Source: Hevea brasiliensis
Taxonomy: Eukaryota; Streptophyta; Magnoliopsida; Malpighiales; Euphorbiaceae
Direction of reading: 5' to 3'
DNA length: 64,000 nt
Assembly (NCBI RefSeq): GCF_030052815.1
Contig: NC_079498.1
Location: 71,162,992-71,226,991 of the forward strand
The notes beneath the pieces are model-generated. The model was not told the DNA's origin and made no database searches. It saw nothing but the letters and a program-made list of their open reading frames with translations. The position numbers and the translations under genes were made by a program. Positions 44,622-55,578 of the stretch are shown in pieces. Position 1 is the stretch's first letter. Every line of letters begins with the position of its first letter.

Positions 44622-47600
44622 TGTCACACCCTACTCCTCTGTAAGGCATAACATGATCCCGTAGTATACCTAATGAATTACCAACTCCGTCTACTGATAA
44701 CCCATTAAATACACTACAAGGGATTTTCTAAACTTTTCTTACTTCTTTTACAGTGGTGAGCACTATTTACAGGTGTTAAAACCTTTTTGAACTGAAGTGA
44801 TAGAATTGACACATTTGAATTATTTGGAATTTCTGTAAAAATTTTGGCAGAGTGCCATCTGTATTTTGGATAAAACAGTTCTTCAGAAAACCTGTAAAAG
44901 CACTTCAATATATTTCCAAATCTCAACTCCAATATAATCTCAACACAACATTTTTGTCAACTCAAATCCATAGTGATATTTAAAAGACTGAGATAAAGGA
45001 AATATAATACAAAACCATTCAAGTAATTGAAATATCAAATTCGCATTTACAATAATTTACATTTAATTACATACCAAAATGTTTTACAAGAGTTTTTATA
45101 CAACTGCTCAAATAATTTACATACATATTATTACATGCATACATCAAAACCTATGTACACGGGTATACCTATGATATACCTGGAGCTGATCTGAAAGTGT
45201 CTTCAAAAAACTTACTCACTGCTCTATGTTCTTCTTACTCATGACGAGATACAAAGCTATCATTGAGTGGTGAACTCGATGGTGCACAACTATAATTTAA
45301 AACATAATACAATATACATTGACAAAATTTACAGTAAATAATTTGGAAACCTGAATACTCATCAAATTCCACAACTCAAAATATTCATTTGCCAATAATA
45401 TAAATCATTTGTCTAAATGACTTTAATCACAAAATTCAATTTATCAAATCATGAATATCCATTTAAGTAATTCCAACAAAATCAACTATACATAAATCAT
45501 AATTGAAATCACAATTCCTTACCATTCAAAAGCCATTCTGTATCTCAAAAATCATTATGTATCTCAAAAATCAATCTTTATCTCACTAACTATGCAAGAC
45601 TAATCCGAAAGGGCCATATTCGATGTGATTCTAACTCCCTATGGTCGGGGAGGTCGAATCTGATTCTAACTCCCTATGGTCGGGGAGGTCGAATCATCGT
45701 GCACAGTACCATCACAGTAATGAATCTTCTGCAAGGGCCATAACGATAAAATAAACTTAGATCTAACCTCAAATCAGAGGAAAATCTAAGCCTGTGCACG
45801 TACCATGGTAATCAAAACACAACTCACTCCATTGTCTTCTCAACAAATGAGAGAGACGGGTAATAACCTAGTCAAGCATCTATAGTGAGATATAAAACAA
45901 TATCACAATCCTTTTAGTGAGCATAAATCACAATATAATTCGATTCAAATTCAATTCCAATATCCAATAATTTTTTTTATGCTCATCACAATTCAAATCA
46001 TAATTTACATTTTTCCATGAAATTTACCATCACAATTTTCCAAAACATAATTTATTCAATCCATAACAATGCTTAATAATTGTGGAAATACCATTTCACA
46101 AAGCTAAATTCATACATACTATAACAATTTCAATAATCATTGAATTAAATCCAATGCTTGTTACACATAATACATAAGAAAAATATGTCATTTAATCATA
46201 TGAAATATTCAAAACAAAATCAGTTAAAAACTAGTTGTGCACAAACCTTTGATAATTGTCTCTGTCCGACTCAGTGTTTCCTTCCCCTTTCCTGAGTCTT
46301 TGGTAACTGAGAAACACAATTTGAAGTGTTTCAGTACTAAATTAAACTGTCTCTATTGATGGTGTTTGGTAAATAATGCACTGAACTCAATTATTCACTT
46401 AATCACCTAATATACCGACCCTCATTGCGTTTTAGGTAAATTAGGTTTTAGTGTCGTTAATATGTCACATTCGATAGGGTTTTAGGTTTGGTATGTTTTA
46501 CCAAAGTCATTTCCTTGCTTAGTGCACTTTAATGCAAATTGCTGGATTCCGGGATACTAGTTTGACCTAACCGGACGACCTAGTTCCCTCGGTTTTCGGG
46601 TTTCGGTCAAAACTACAAACTTGTAGATCTATGTCTTATTGCACGCGGGGCAAAATTTCAGATCAATCCGAGTTAAGTAGACCAAGTTATGGTCATTATA
46701 CTATTGCTGGTCAATTAATATCAAATTAGGTCAATTTTAGGTCAATTTGGTCAACTTTGGTTCGGCCAGTTTTTGGACCCGAACTTGTGCAAGTTGTTTG
46801 ACTTGCTTATGGTCATTTCTGGGCTTTGGTGTCTTCATAAGACTTGTAGGTATGGGTCTTAACTATTCTTGGTCAAAATTTCAGGTCAATTGGACCTGGT
46901 TTGAGTGAGTTATGGCCTAAACACTCACTGCTGCCCAATTGGTCATTTTTCAGGTCCTAATTGCACCTAATCCGAATTGGTCATTTTTTTAGGTCACCTT
47001 GCAAGCAGAATTTTGGCATGGTTTCTCAATGAAAGTTGGCACATTTTGTGCCTAGTTTCACCTCAAATTGGTCTCATACCAATTGAGGTTACACATTCAA
47101 GGTTATAGGCTAAAATATACACTGCCCTCAATATGCATTTCACACCCCAACTTCAAACACACACTTACCTTTGCCATTTGTTTACTTACCTACCAAACTG
47201 TTTTGGCACATTACCAAAAGCATTTTCTACATTACATTAGCATTATTTTGGTCAGATTACCATTACCCTCAACACACCAAATATAATTCACATTTACAAT
47301 ATCTCAATACCATTACATACACACCTAAACACCACTAATTCTCACATACACTTTACACAATAATTTCATACACATATCCTTCATTCCTTAATGCCACAAT
47401 TCTGCCAACACTCCCATGAATATACACATTTATTCAAGTGTCCCCAAGGCTGCCGAAATTTGTCCTTCAACATCACATTGCCCTACAATCCATCAATTCT
47501 CATCCAAGTGCCAAAATCACCATGTATATGTGAAACAATTCATTAGGATATTAATTTACCATGATCAACATTATTTCTCATCAATTATATGCATAATAAA

Positions 47601-48624
47601 TCATCAAATGTGTGACCCCATGGCTGTCCAAAAATGGCTATCTCAATAACTATTTAAACTTCAAAATTTCCTTCACAAAACTAACACCCATAACATAAAC
47701 ATAAAGTTTAACAAGGAAATTCTCAAAAATGCAAACTTACCTTTAATTGTAACTTGCTAAACCTTCACCAAACTTCTCAAAATTGGTATCAATATCTTCC
47801 TTGTGATGTGTAGACAAAGTTTAATGAAGAAACCTAAGAGGTTGGAGTTGAAATGGAGAGAGGAAATCAAGCTCATGCAAAACATCAATGGTGGATTTTT
47901 TTCATCTTCATTCACGGCATGGGTTATGGAATGAAGAAGATGACCCTTTTGAGTGGGAAGAATCTGCCCACTAATGAATATATTTAACCATTTTAATGTT
48001 CTTAGTGGACCACTAAACAAATTAAATCATATTTTAAGGTAAACTTTCACTTAATCCCACATTAAGCCCTTGATTTTAGTTATTTGTATTAGGTACCACT
48101 AAACTAATTTTTCATTTTATTTTCCAAGTGTAATATTAATTATTTTTAATGGACATTTAGGTCAAAAGAAACTTCGGGATGTCAAATGACCATAATGCCC
48201 CTGTTCGGGTTACGTTCCCGATTTTTCAGAATAATCGTATTTTGTCCTGCTTTTTCGATTTCTCACTTTTCTTTGTACTAATTATTTAATTTTTCTTTGA
48301 TCTTTCTAATGATATTTCTTCTTTAACAAGGGTCTATTTAAGTCCTAAAAATGTTTTCCAAATGCTCGCAAATTCGTATTAGTCAACGGTCCACGCCGTG
48401 ACTTCCCAAAGTCTGATCACCCATCGTTAGGTTTCCTACTGCTTAACTTGATTACCTTTCTTTGCTATTATTTTTCCTTTGTTTTTCTTGTATTTTCTTT
48501 TCTTGTATTTCATTATTTTATGTCTCCTCCCTCATGTCAAAGTGTAGTTCTAGGCATCCTAGCTGTCCGGACAACACTGGTCACCGGAGCAGTAGAACGC
48601 ACTACCGAACTTTGGGGTGTTACA
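44622..48624 (-). repeat. Gypsy-D 3' LTR
   Basis: Begins TGTCACACCCTACTCC and ends GGGGTGTTACA on the plus strand. Almost identical to 51580-55573 except for a few clustered patches (near 44790, 45240-45290, 46265, 48228, 48360, 48430). The double hairpin near 45243-45290 is damaged in this copy. Has a 35-bp tandem pair (GATTCTAACTCCCTATGG...) at 45630-45697. Confidence 0.94.
45630..45697 (-). repeat. 35-bp tandem pair in Gypsy-D LTR
   Basis: Two adjacent copies of a unit with TAACTCCCTATGGTCGGGG; also at about 52583-52650 in the other LTR. Confidence 0.85.
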
Positions 48625-48627
48625 ATT

Positions 48628-48641
48628 CTCTCCCCCTTAAA
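48628..48641 (-). other. Polypurine tract of Gypsy-D
   Basis: TTTTAAGGGGGAGA on the minus strand, next to the 3' LTR; same as in Gypsy-A. Confidence 0.82.
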
Positions 48642-48649
48642 ATAAATTT

Positions 48650-49720
48650 CGTCTCGAAATTTCACCTGGCATTAGTCTCTGAACAGCTGTGGGTGCTGTT
48701 TCCTCATATCCTCTTCATGTTCCCAAGTAGCTTCCTGGCCTGAATGATGGTTCCACAAAGACTTTAACCAGTGTATCTGCTTGTTCTCACCGCTTCACCT
48801 CATAAGCCAGAATTTTTATGGGTTCTTCCTCATATGAGAGGTCTAGATTTACTTCAATCTCTTCAACTGATAGTACATGAGATGGGTCTGATCTGTACCT
48901 CCTTAATATGGACACATGGAAGACATTGTGTATCCTTGCTAACTCTGGAGGTAATGCCAACCGATATGCCAAAGGACCCACTCTTTCCAAAACCTCATAT
49001 GATCCGATGAAACGAGGACTCAGTTTCCCTTTTCTGCCAAATCTCATAATCCTCTTCCAAGGAGAAACTTTGAGGACTACCTTATCACCCATTGCATACT
49101 CAATATCTCTTCTCTTCAGATCAACATAGGACTTCTGACGGTCTGACGCAGCCTTGAGTCTATCTCTGATCAATTTGATCTTTTCCTATGTCTCACGAAC
49201 AATTTCTGGCCCAATCATCTTTCTTTCACCAATTTCATCCCAACATAGGGGAGTTCTGCACTTTCTGCCATACAAAGCTTCATATGGAGGCATCCCAATG
49301 CTTGATTGGTAGCTGTTGTTATAAGCAAACTCAATCAAAGGCAAGTGTGTATCCCAACTACCATCAAATTCAATCACACAAGCCCGTAGCATATCCTCCA
49401 ATATCTGAATAACTCTTTCAGGTTGGCCATCTGTCTGTGGGTGGAATCTTGTCTTTGAAGTTCAATCTAGTTCCTAGGGCTCTCTCAAGATTACCCTAAT
49501 CTAGAAGTGAACAAAGGATCTCTATAAGATATAATCGATACTGGCACTCCATGCAATTTTACAATTTCATATATGTAAAAATCTGGCCAATCTCTCCAAC
49601 TATAGTCCATTTAGAATGGCAAAAAGTGAGTAGACTTGGTTAGTCTATCAATTATAACCCATACTGCATCATGACTATTCTGTGTCCTCGGAAGTCTCAT
49701 CACAAAATCCATAGTTATCT
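48650..49720 (-). pseudogene. Gypsy-D integrase A (core to chromodomain-like tail)
   Basis: Minus strand from 49720: [30 protein letters not shown] (as two pieces; first catalytic Asp), SIISYRDP, a damaged HPxTDG region, then the open frame 49401-49186 (EDMLRACVIEFDGSWDTHLP, SSIGMPPYEALYGRKCRTP) and 49173-48787 (DRQKSYVDLKRRDIEY, GKLSPRFIGSYEVLERV). The chromodomain-like tail is frameshifted after LAYEVKR. It closely resembles Gypsy-A integrase. The zinc-binding N-terminus is missing because the sequence changes family at about 49720. Confidence 0.87.
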
Positions 49721-50000
49721 GTTCCCTTACAATGTTTCATAGGGTGCCACTTGTATGCTAGCTTGACACTTATTAATGTATACGAATTCTGTTAGTGGGA
49801 TGTATCTGTCCCATCTCCTCTCGGATTCAATGACACAAGTTCTCGATATATTCTTGAGGGCTTATCACATTTTACAGGTTATTTTTATCATTTCATTTCA
49901 TTATTTATAGGAACTCAATGAGTTTCCAAATTTACCTGAATTACTTGTTTCAATTGTCCATCTGTCTGAGGATGATACGTTGTACTGATATCTCTAAGCT
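49721..50000 (-). pseudogene. Gypsy-D integrase B fragment (different family)
   Basis: Upstream of integrase A in element direction, the minus strand reads DISTTYHPQTDGQLKQVIQ (near 49970), then NLENISRTCVIESERRWDRYIPLTEF and CQASIQVAPYETL (near 49745). This is the C-terminal part of a Gypsy integrase core (usual wording YHPQTDGQxERxIQ ... APYEALYG). It is less like Gypsy-A than integrase A is, so it comes from another lineage. It ends where integrase A begins. Confidence 0.72.
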
Positions 50001-50719
50001 TATAGCAATTACTGTGGTACTGGTAGTTCACATTATTGTAACCGAGTTACTGATTCTAGCTACCTTACAAGTGTAGTCTTTCGACAGGCTAGTTCTGAAG
50101 TTTTAAATTTCTGACTAAAATTTTCACATTCATTTCCAGTAATAGTACTCTATTCGGGTGCAACTGTATCAATTTATAGATTACTTACAAATATTCTTAA
50201 TTTACTGTATCACGAGGAAGTACGTAGCTCTACACAATAATCTCGTATCGGTACTGTAATCTGTAGCTTACAATACAAACATCGAGAACATTATATAGTC
50301 ACTACGTTATAACCTCATGGACTAGGTTTTCTAACATCTTATCTTTCTCGAATCCACTAATATCCCAAACCGATTCTGATTACAATTTCCTTTGACAATT
50401 ACTAACAGTAACATCTTTGCCCTCATCTAGAGCAATTCTATTACTGTAACTTACTTTTAGGTCCTCTTGCCTTACATTAAGTAGGCTCGCCAATTAGCTT
50501 TATAATTTACGGTATGTTAGAAAATACTTTTAGCTAAAATTCTTCCAAAATTAATGTCAATCATACTTGTTATTACAATTATTATCCTAAAAGACTAGTC
50601 ATTAATACATCAAAATTCATTCCCATGTAAAGGAATAACAACAGGACATATAGTTCTGACACTAACACACAACTAAGTAGTGCTGGGATCAAATAATAAC
50701 TAATTGTTCCTTTCAAAAA
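50001..50719 (-). other. Gypsy-D body, unrecognised decayed pol
   Basis: Stops in all frames. Only a weak protease-like LLFDPSTT segment (near 50690) in the right order after gag is seen. RT motifs could not be found. Probably heavily rearranged pol of the integrase-B family. Confidence 0.5.
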
Positions 50720-51420
50720 ATTAAGAACTTACCAGCAGCTACATCTGAAGTTTCCGCTCTTTCTCCTTGGCGCATAGTGGACGCTCTGACTGGTGTGCTA
50801 CCATATTCGGGTTGATTCACTGTGTTATAGTGGTGAGGAGTACTAACTCTACTTCTATCTTGACTCTGACTGACGGTCTGTGAACTCTGGAGAGCAGATC
50901 GAGGTGGTTTAGTACAATCTTTAGCAAAGTGTCCGAGTTTTCCACAATTGTAGCAGGCTCCAGAGGCCTTACGACAAATACCTCCATGATATCTTCTACA
51001 AGTTTCACATTGGCGGGAAGGGTAGGAACTTCTAGTTGTTCGACGATCGGACCTTGATGGTCTCTCGCCTTACGATCCACCTCTATTGTATCCCCGAGCT
51101 CTGGGTTCCTCAAATTCTTTTCTCTTTCTCAAATTATCGCTCGAGCTCACCCATAGGTTTCTCCTCTTTTCCATTTCACACCGCCCTTGTGGGAGTTGGG
51201 TCCAGATTTTTGGGTTTGGGTGATTATCAGCCATTTGTTGGAAGAAAGTGGCCATTCTTTTGTCGGGCCATTTGTGCAAGAATTTGTACTTGGTAAAACT
51301 GCACAATCGGCCTTCGACACTTTGTGGAGCTGGGCCTCAACTTGTACTTCGCCATCATGGACTGTTTCTACGGTCTCATTTTTCTCTTCCATATCTTTCC
51401 ACAAGATTCTCTATTCCTGT
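50720..51420 (-). pseudogene. gag: Gypsy-D gag remnant with zinc knuckle
   Basis: ATG near 51392 (MEEKNETVETV). The segment RMATFFQQMADNHPNPK parallels Gypsy-A MAAMFQQMAGNVPTQ but sits in another frame. The main capsid domain is absent: sequence jumps to EKRRNLWVSSSDNLRKRKEFEE and the basic GYNRGG. Then SYPSRQCETCRRYHGGICRK and the knuckle CYNCGKLGHFAKDC (near 50940) follow, with a TAA inside the basic stretch. It ends near ETSDVAAG. A GTAAGT just after this point looks like a splice donor, but no acceptor is supported. Confidence 0.8.
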
Positions 51421-51559
51421 ACAACCAACATAAGGAGATTCCTCTCCATTAGTTCATATTTATGATGTAAATGTACTATATGTATCAAACATTTGAGCAG
51501 TTGTAGTTACCGACAAAAAGATTTCAAATTCACAGTTCGAAATTTACTTTAAAACCATT

Positions 51560-51571
51560 GCTCTGATACCA
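51560..51571 (-). other. Primer-binding site of Gypsy-D
   Basis: TGGTATCAGAGC on the minus strand, 8 bases from the 5' LTR; perfect initiator-Met match. Confidence 0.92.
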
Positions 51572-51579
51572 CTAAAACA

Positions 51580-54500
51580 TGTCACACCCTACTCCTCTGT
51601 AAGGCATAACATGATCCCGTAGTATACCTAATGAATTACCAACTCCGTCTACTGATAACCCATTAAATACACTACAAGGGATTTTCTAAACTTTTCTTAC
51701 TTCTTTTACAGTGGTGAGCACTATTTACAGGTGTTAAAACCTTTTGAATCAAGTGATAGAATTGACACATTTGAATTATTTGGAATTTCTGTAAAAATTT
51801 TGGCAGAGTGCCATCTGTATTTTGGATAAAACAGTTCTTCAGAAAACCTGTAAAAGCACTTCAATATATTTCCAAATCTCAACTCCAATATAATCTCAAC
51901 ACAACATTTTTGTCAACTCAAATCCATAGTGATATTTAAAAGACTGAGATAAAGGAAATATAATACAAAACCATTCAAGTAATTGAAATATCAAATTCGC
52001 ATTTACAATAATTTACATTTAATTACATACCAAAATGTTTTACAAGAGTTTTTATACAACTGCTCAAATAATTTACATACATATTATTACATGCATACAT
52101 CAAAACCTATGTACACGGGTATACCTATGATATACCTGGAGCTGATCTGAAAGTGTCTTCAAAAAACTTACTCACTGCTCTATGTTCTTCTTACCTGCGA
52201 CAGCATACAAAGCTATCGCTGAGTGGTGAACTCAGTGGTGCACAACTATAATTTAAAACATAATACAATATACATTGACAAAATTTACAGTAAATAATTT
52301 GGAAACCTGAATACTCATCAAATTCCACAACTCAAAATATTCATTTGCCAATAATATAAATCATTTGTCTAAATGACTTTGATCACAAAATTCAATTTAT
52401 CAAATCATGAATATCCATTTAAGTAATTCCAACAAAATCAATTATACATAAATCATAATTGAAATCACAATTCCTTACCATTCAAAAGCCATTCTGTATC
52501 TCAAAAATCATTATGTATCTCAAAAATCAATCTTTATCTCACTAACTATGCAAGACTAATCCGAAAGGGCCATATTCGATGTGATTCTAACTCCCTATGG
52601 TCGGGGAGGTCGAATCTGATTCTAACTCCCTATGGTCGGGGAGGTCGAATCATCGTGCACAGTACCATCACAGTAATGAATCTTCCGCAAGGGCCATAAC
52701 GATAAAATAAACTTAGATCTAACCTCAAATCAGAGGAAAATCTAAGCCTGTGCACGTACCATGGTAATCAAAACACAACTCACTCCATTGTCTTCTCAAC
52801 AAATGAGAGAGACGGGTAATAACCTAGTCAAGCATCTATAGTGAGATATAAAACAATATCACAATCCTTTTAGTGAGCATAAATCACAATATAATTCGAT
52901 TCAAATTCAATTCCAATATCCAATAATTTTTTTTATGCTCATCACAATTCAAATCATAATTTACATTTTTCCATGAAATTTACCATCACAATTTTCCAAA
53001 ACATAATTTATTCAATCCATAACAATGCTTAATAATTGTGGAAATACCATTTCACAAAGCTAAATTCATACATACTATAACAATTTCAATAATCATTGAA
53101 TTAAATCCAATGCTTGTTACACATAATACATAAGAAAAATATGTCATTTAATCATATGAAATATTCAAAACAAAATCAGTTAAAAACTAGTTGTGCACAA
53201 ACCTTTGATAATTGTCTCCTGGTCTGGACTCAGTGTTTCCTTCCCCTTTCCTGAGTCTTTGGTAACTGAGAAACACAATTTGAAGTGTTTCAGTACTAAA
53301 TTAAACTGTCTCTATTGATGGTGTTTGGTAAATAATGCACTGAACTCAATTATTCACTTAATCACCTAATATACCGACCCTCATTGCGTTTTAGGTAAAT
53401 TAGGTTTTAGTGTCGTTAATATGTCACATTCGATAGGGTTTTAGGTTTGGTATGTTTTACCAAAGTCATTTCCTTGCTTAGTGCACTTTAATGCAAATTG
53501 CTGGATTCCGGGATACTAGTTTGACCTAACCGGACGACCTAGTTCCCTCGGTTTTCGGGTTTCGGTCAAAACTACAAACTTGTAGATCTATGTCTTATTG
53601 CACGCGGGGCAAAATTTCAGATCAATCCGAGTTAAGTAGACCAAGTTATGGTCATTATACTATTGCTGGTCAATTAATATCAAATTAGGTCAATTTTAGG
53701 TCAATTTGGTCAACTTTGGTTCGGCCAGTTTTTGGACCCGAACTTGTGCAAGTTGTTTGACTTGCTTATGGTCATTTCTGGGCTTTGGTGTCTTCATAAG
53801 ACTTGTAGGTATGGGTCTTAACTATTCTTGGTCAAAATTTCAGGTCAATTGGACCTGGTTTGAGTGAGTTATGGCCTAAACACTCACTGCTGCCCAATTG
53901 GTCATTTTTCAGGTCCTAATTGCACCTAATCCGAATTGGTCATTTTTTTAGGTCACCTTGCAAGCAGAATTTTGGCATGGTTTCTCAATGAAAGTTGGCA
54001 CATTTTGTGCCTAGTTTCACCTCAAATTGGTCTCATACCAATTGAGGTTACACATTCAAGGTTATAGGCTAAAATATACACTGCCCTCAATATGCATTTC
54101 ACACCCTAACTTCAAACACACACTTACCTTTGCCATTTGTTTACTTACCTACCAAACTGTTTTGGCACATTACCAAAAGCATTTTCTACATTACATTAGC
54201 ATTATTTTGGGCAGATTACCATTACCCTCAACACACCAAATATAATTCACATTTACAATATCTCAATACCATTACATACACACCTAAACACCACTAATTC
54301 TCACATACACTTTACACAATAATTTCATACACATATCCTTCATTCCTTAATGCCACAATTCTGCCAACACTCCCATGAATATACACATTTATTCAAGTGT
54401 CCCCAAGGCTGCCGAAATTTGTCCTTCAACATCACATTGCCCTACAATCCATCAATTCTCATCCAAGTGCCAAAATCACCATGTATATGTGAAACAATTC

Positions 54501-55573
54501 ATTAGGATATTAATTTACCATGATCAACATTATTTCTCATCAATTATATGCATAATAAATCATCAAATGTGTGACCCCATGGCTGTCCAAAAATGGCTAT
54601 CTCAATAACTATTTAAACTTCAAAATTTCCTTCACAAAACTAACACCCATAACATAAACATAAAGTTTAACAAGGAAATTCTCAAAAATGCAAACTTACC
54701 TTTAATTGTAACTTGCTAAACCTTCACCAAACTTCTCAAAATTGGTATCAATATCTTCCTTGTGATGTGTAGACAAAGTTTAATGAAGAAACCTAAGAGG
54801 TTGGAGTTGAAATGGAGAGAGGAAATCAAGCTCATGCAAAACATCAATGGTGGATTTTTTTTCATCTTCATTCACGGCATGGGTTATGGAATGAAGAAGA
54901 TGACCCTTTTGAGTGGGAAGAATCTGCCCACTAATGAATATATTTAACCATTTTAATGTTCTTAGTGGACCACTAAACAAATTAAATCATATTTTAAGGT
55001 AAACTTTCACTTAATCCCACATTAAGCCCTTGATTTTAGTTATTTGTATTAGGTACCACTAAACTAATTTTTCATTTTATTTTCCAAGTGTAATATTAAT
55101 TATTTTTAATGGACATTTAGGTCAAAAGAAACTTCGGGATGTCAAATGACCATAATGCCCCTGTTCGGGTTACGTTCCCGATTTTTCGGTAACACCGTAT
55201 TTTGTCTGTTTTTCGATTTCTCACTTTTCTTTGTACTAATTATTTAATTTTTCTTTGATCTTTCTAATGATATTTCTTCTTCAACAAGGGTCTATTTAAG
55301 TCCTAAAAATGTTTTCCGCAGATCAGGAGCTAGTCAACGGTCCACGCCGTGACTTCCCAAAGTCTGATCACCCATCGTTAGGTTTCATTGCTTAACTTGA
55401 TTACCTTTCTTTGCTATTATTTTTCCTTTGTTTTTCTTGTATTTTCTTTTCTTGTATTTCATTATTTTATGTCTCCTCCCTCATGTCAAAGTGTAGTTCT
55501 AGGCATCCTAGCTGTCCGGACAACACTGGTCACCGGAGTAGTAGAACGCACTACCGAACTTTGGGGTGTTACA
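51580..55573 (-). repeat. Gypsy-D 5' LTR
   Basis: TGTCACACC to GGTGTTACA, 3.99 kb. Keeps the intact conserved hairpin module, and at each clustered difference its text agrees better with other LTRs than the 3' LTR does. Confidence 0.94.
52195..52235 (-). other. Conserved double-hairpin module in Gypsy-D 5' LTR
   Basis: Arms CTGCGACAGC / GCTATCGCTG and CTGAGTGGTGAACTCAG, as in Gypsy-E. Confidence 0.75.
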
Positions 55574-55578
55574 AAATT
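55574..55578 (+). repeat. Target site duplication, right (Gypsy-D)
   Basis: AAATT, identical to 44617-44621; Gypsy-E LTR resumes here. Confidence 0.92.

Larger units (their letters stand above)
44622..55573 (-). mobile_element. Gypsy-D: youngest Gypsy, near-identical 4-kb LTRs, short chimeric body
   Basis: Two almost identical 4.0-kb LTRs, a perfect TSD (AAATT), a primer site and a polypurine tract frame only 2.96 kb of internal DNA. The body lacks a complete gag, recognisable RT and RNase H, yet carries pieces of two different integrases. LTR similarity says it is recent, so it was probably moved by proteins from another element (inference). Confidence 0.93.

Noticed and set aside
48448..48743. 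Overlapping plus-strand open frames (also 55388-55614, 7484-7733)
   Set aside because: They lie in the same LTR segment in several elements, are antisense or low-complexity (Phe/Ser-rich), and no homologous protein wording is seen.
50720..50735. Splice donor GTAAGT after Gypsy-D gag, suggesting a gag intron
   Set aside because: The related elements read straight through this place into protease and no acceptor restores a frame; likely coincidence.
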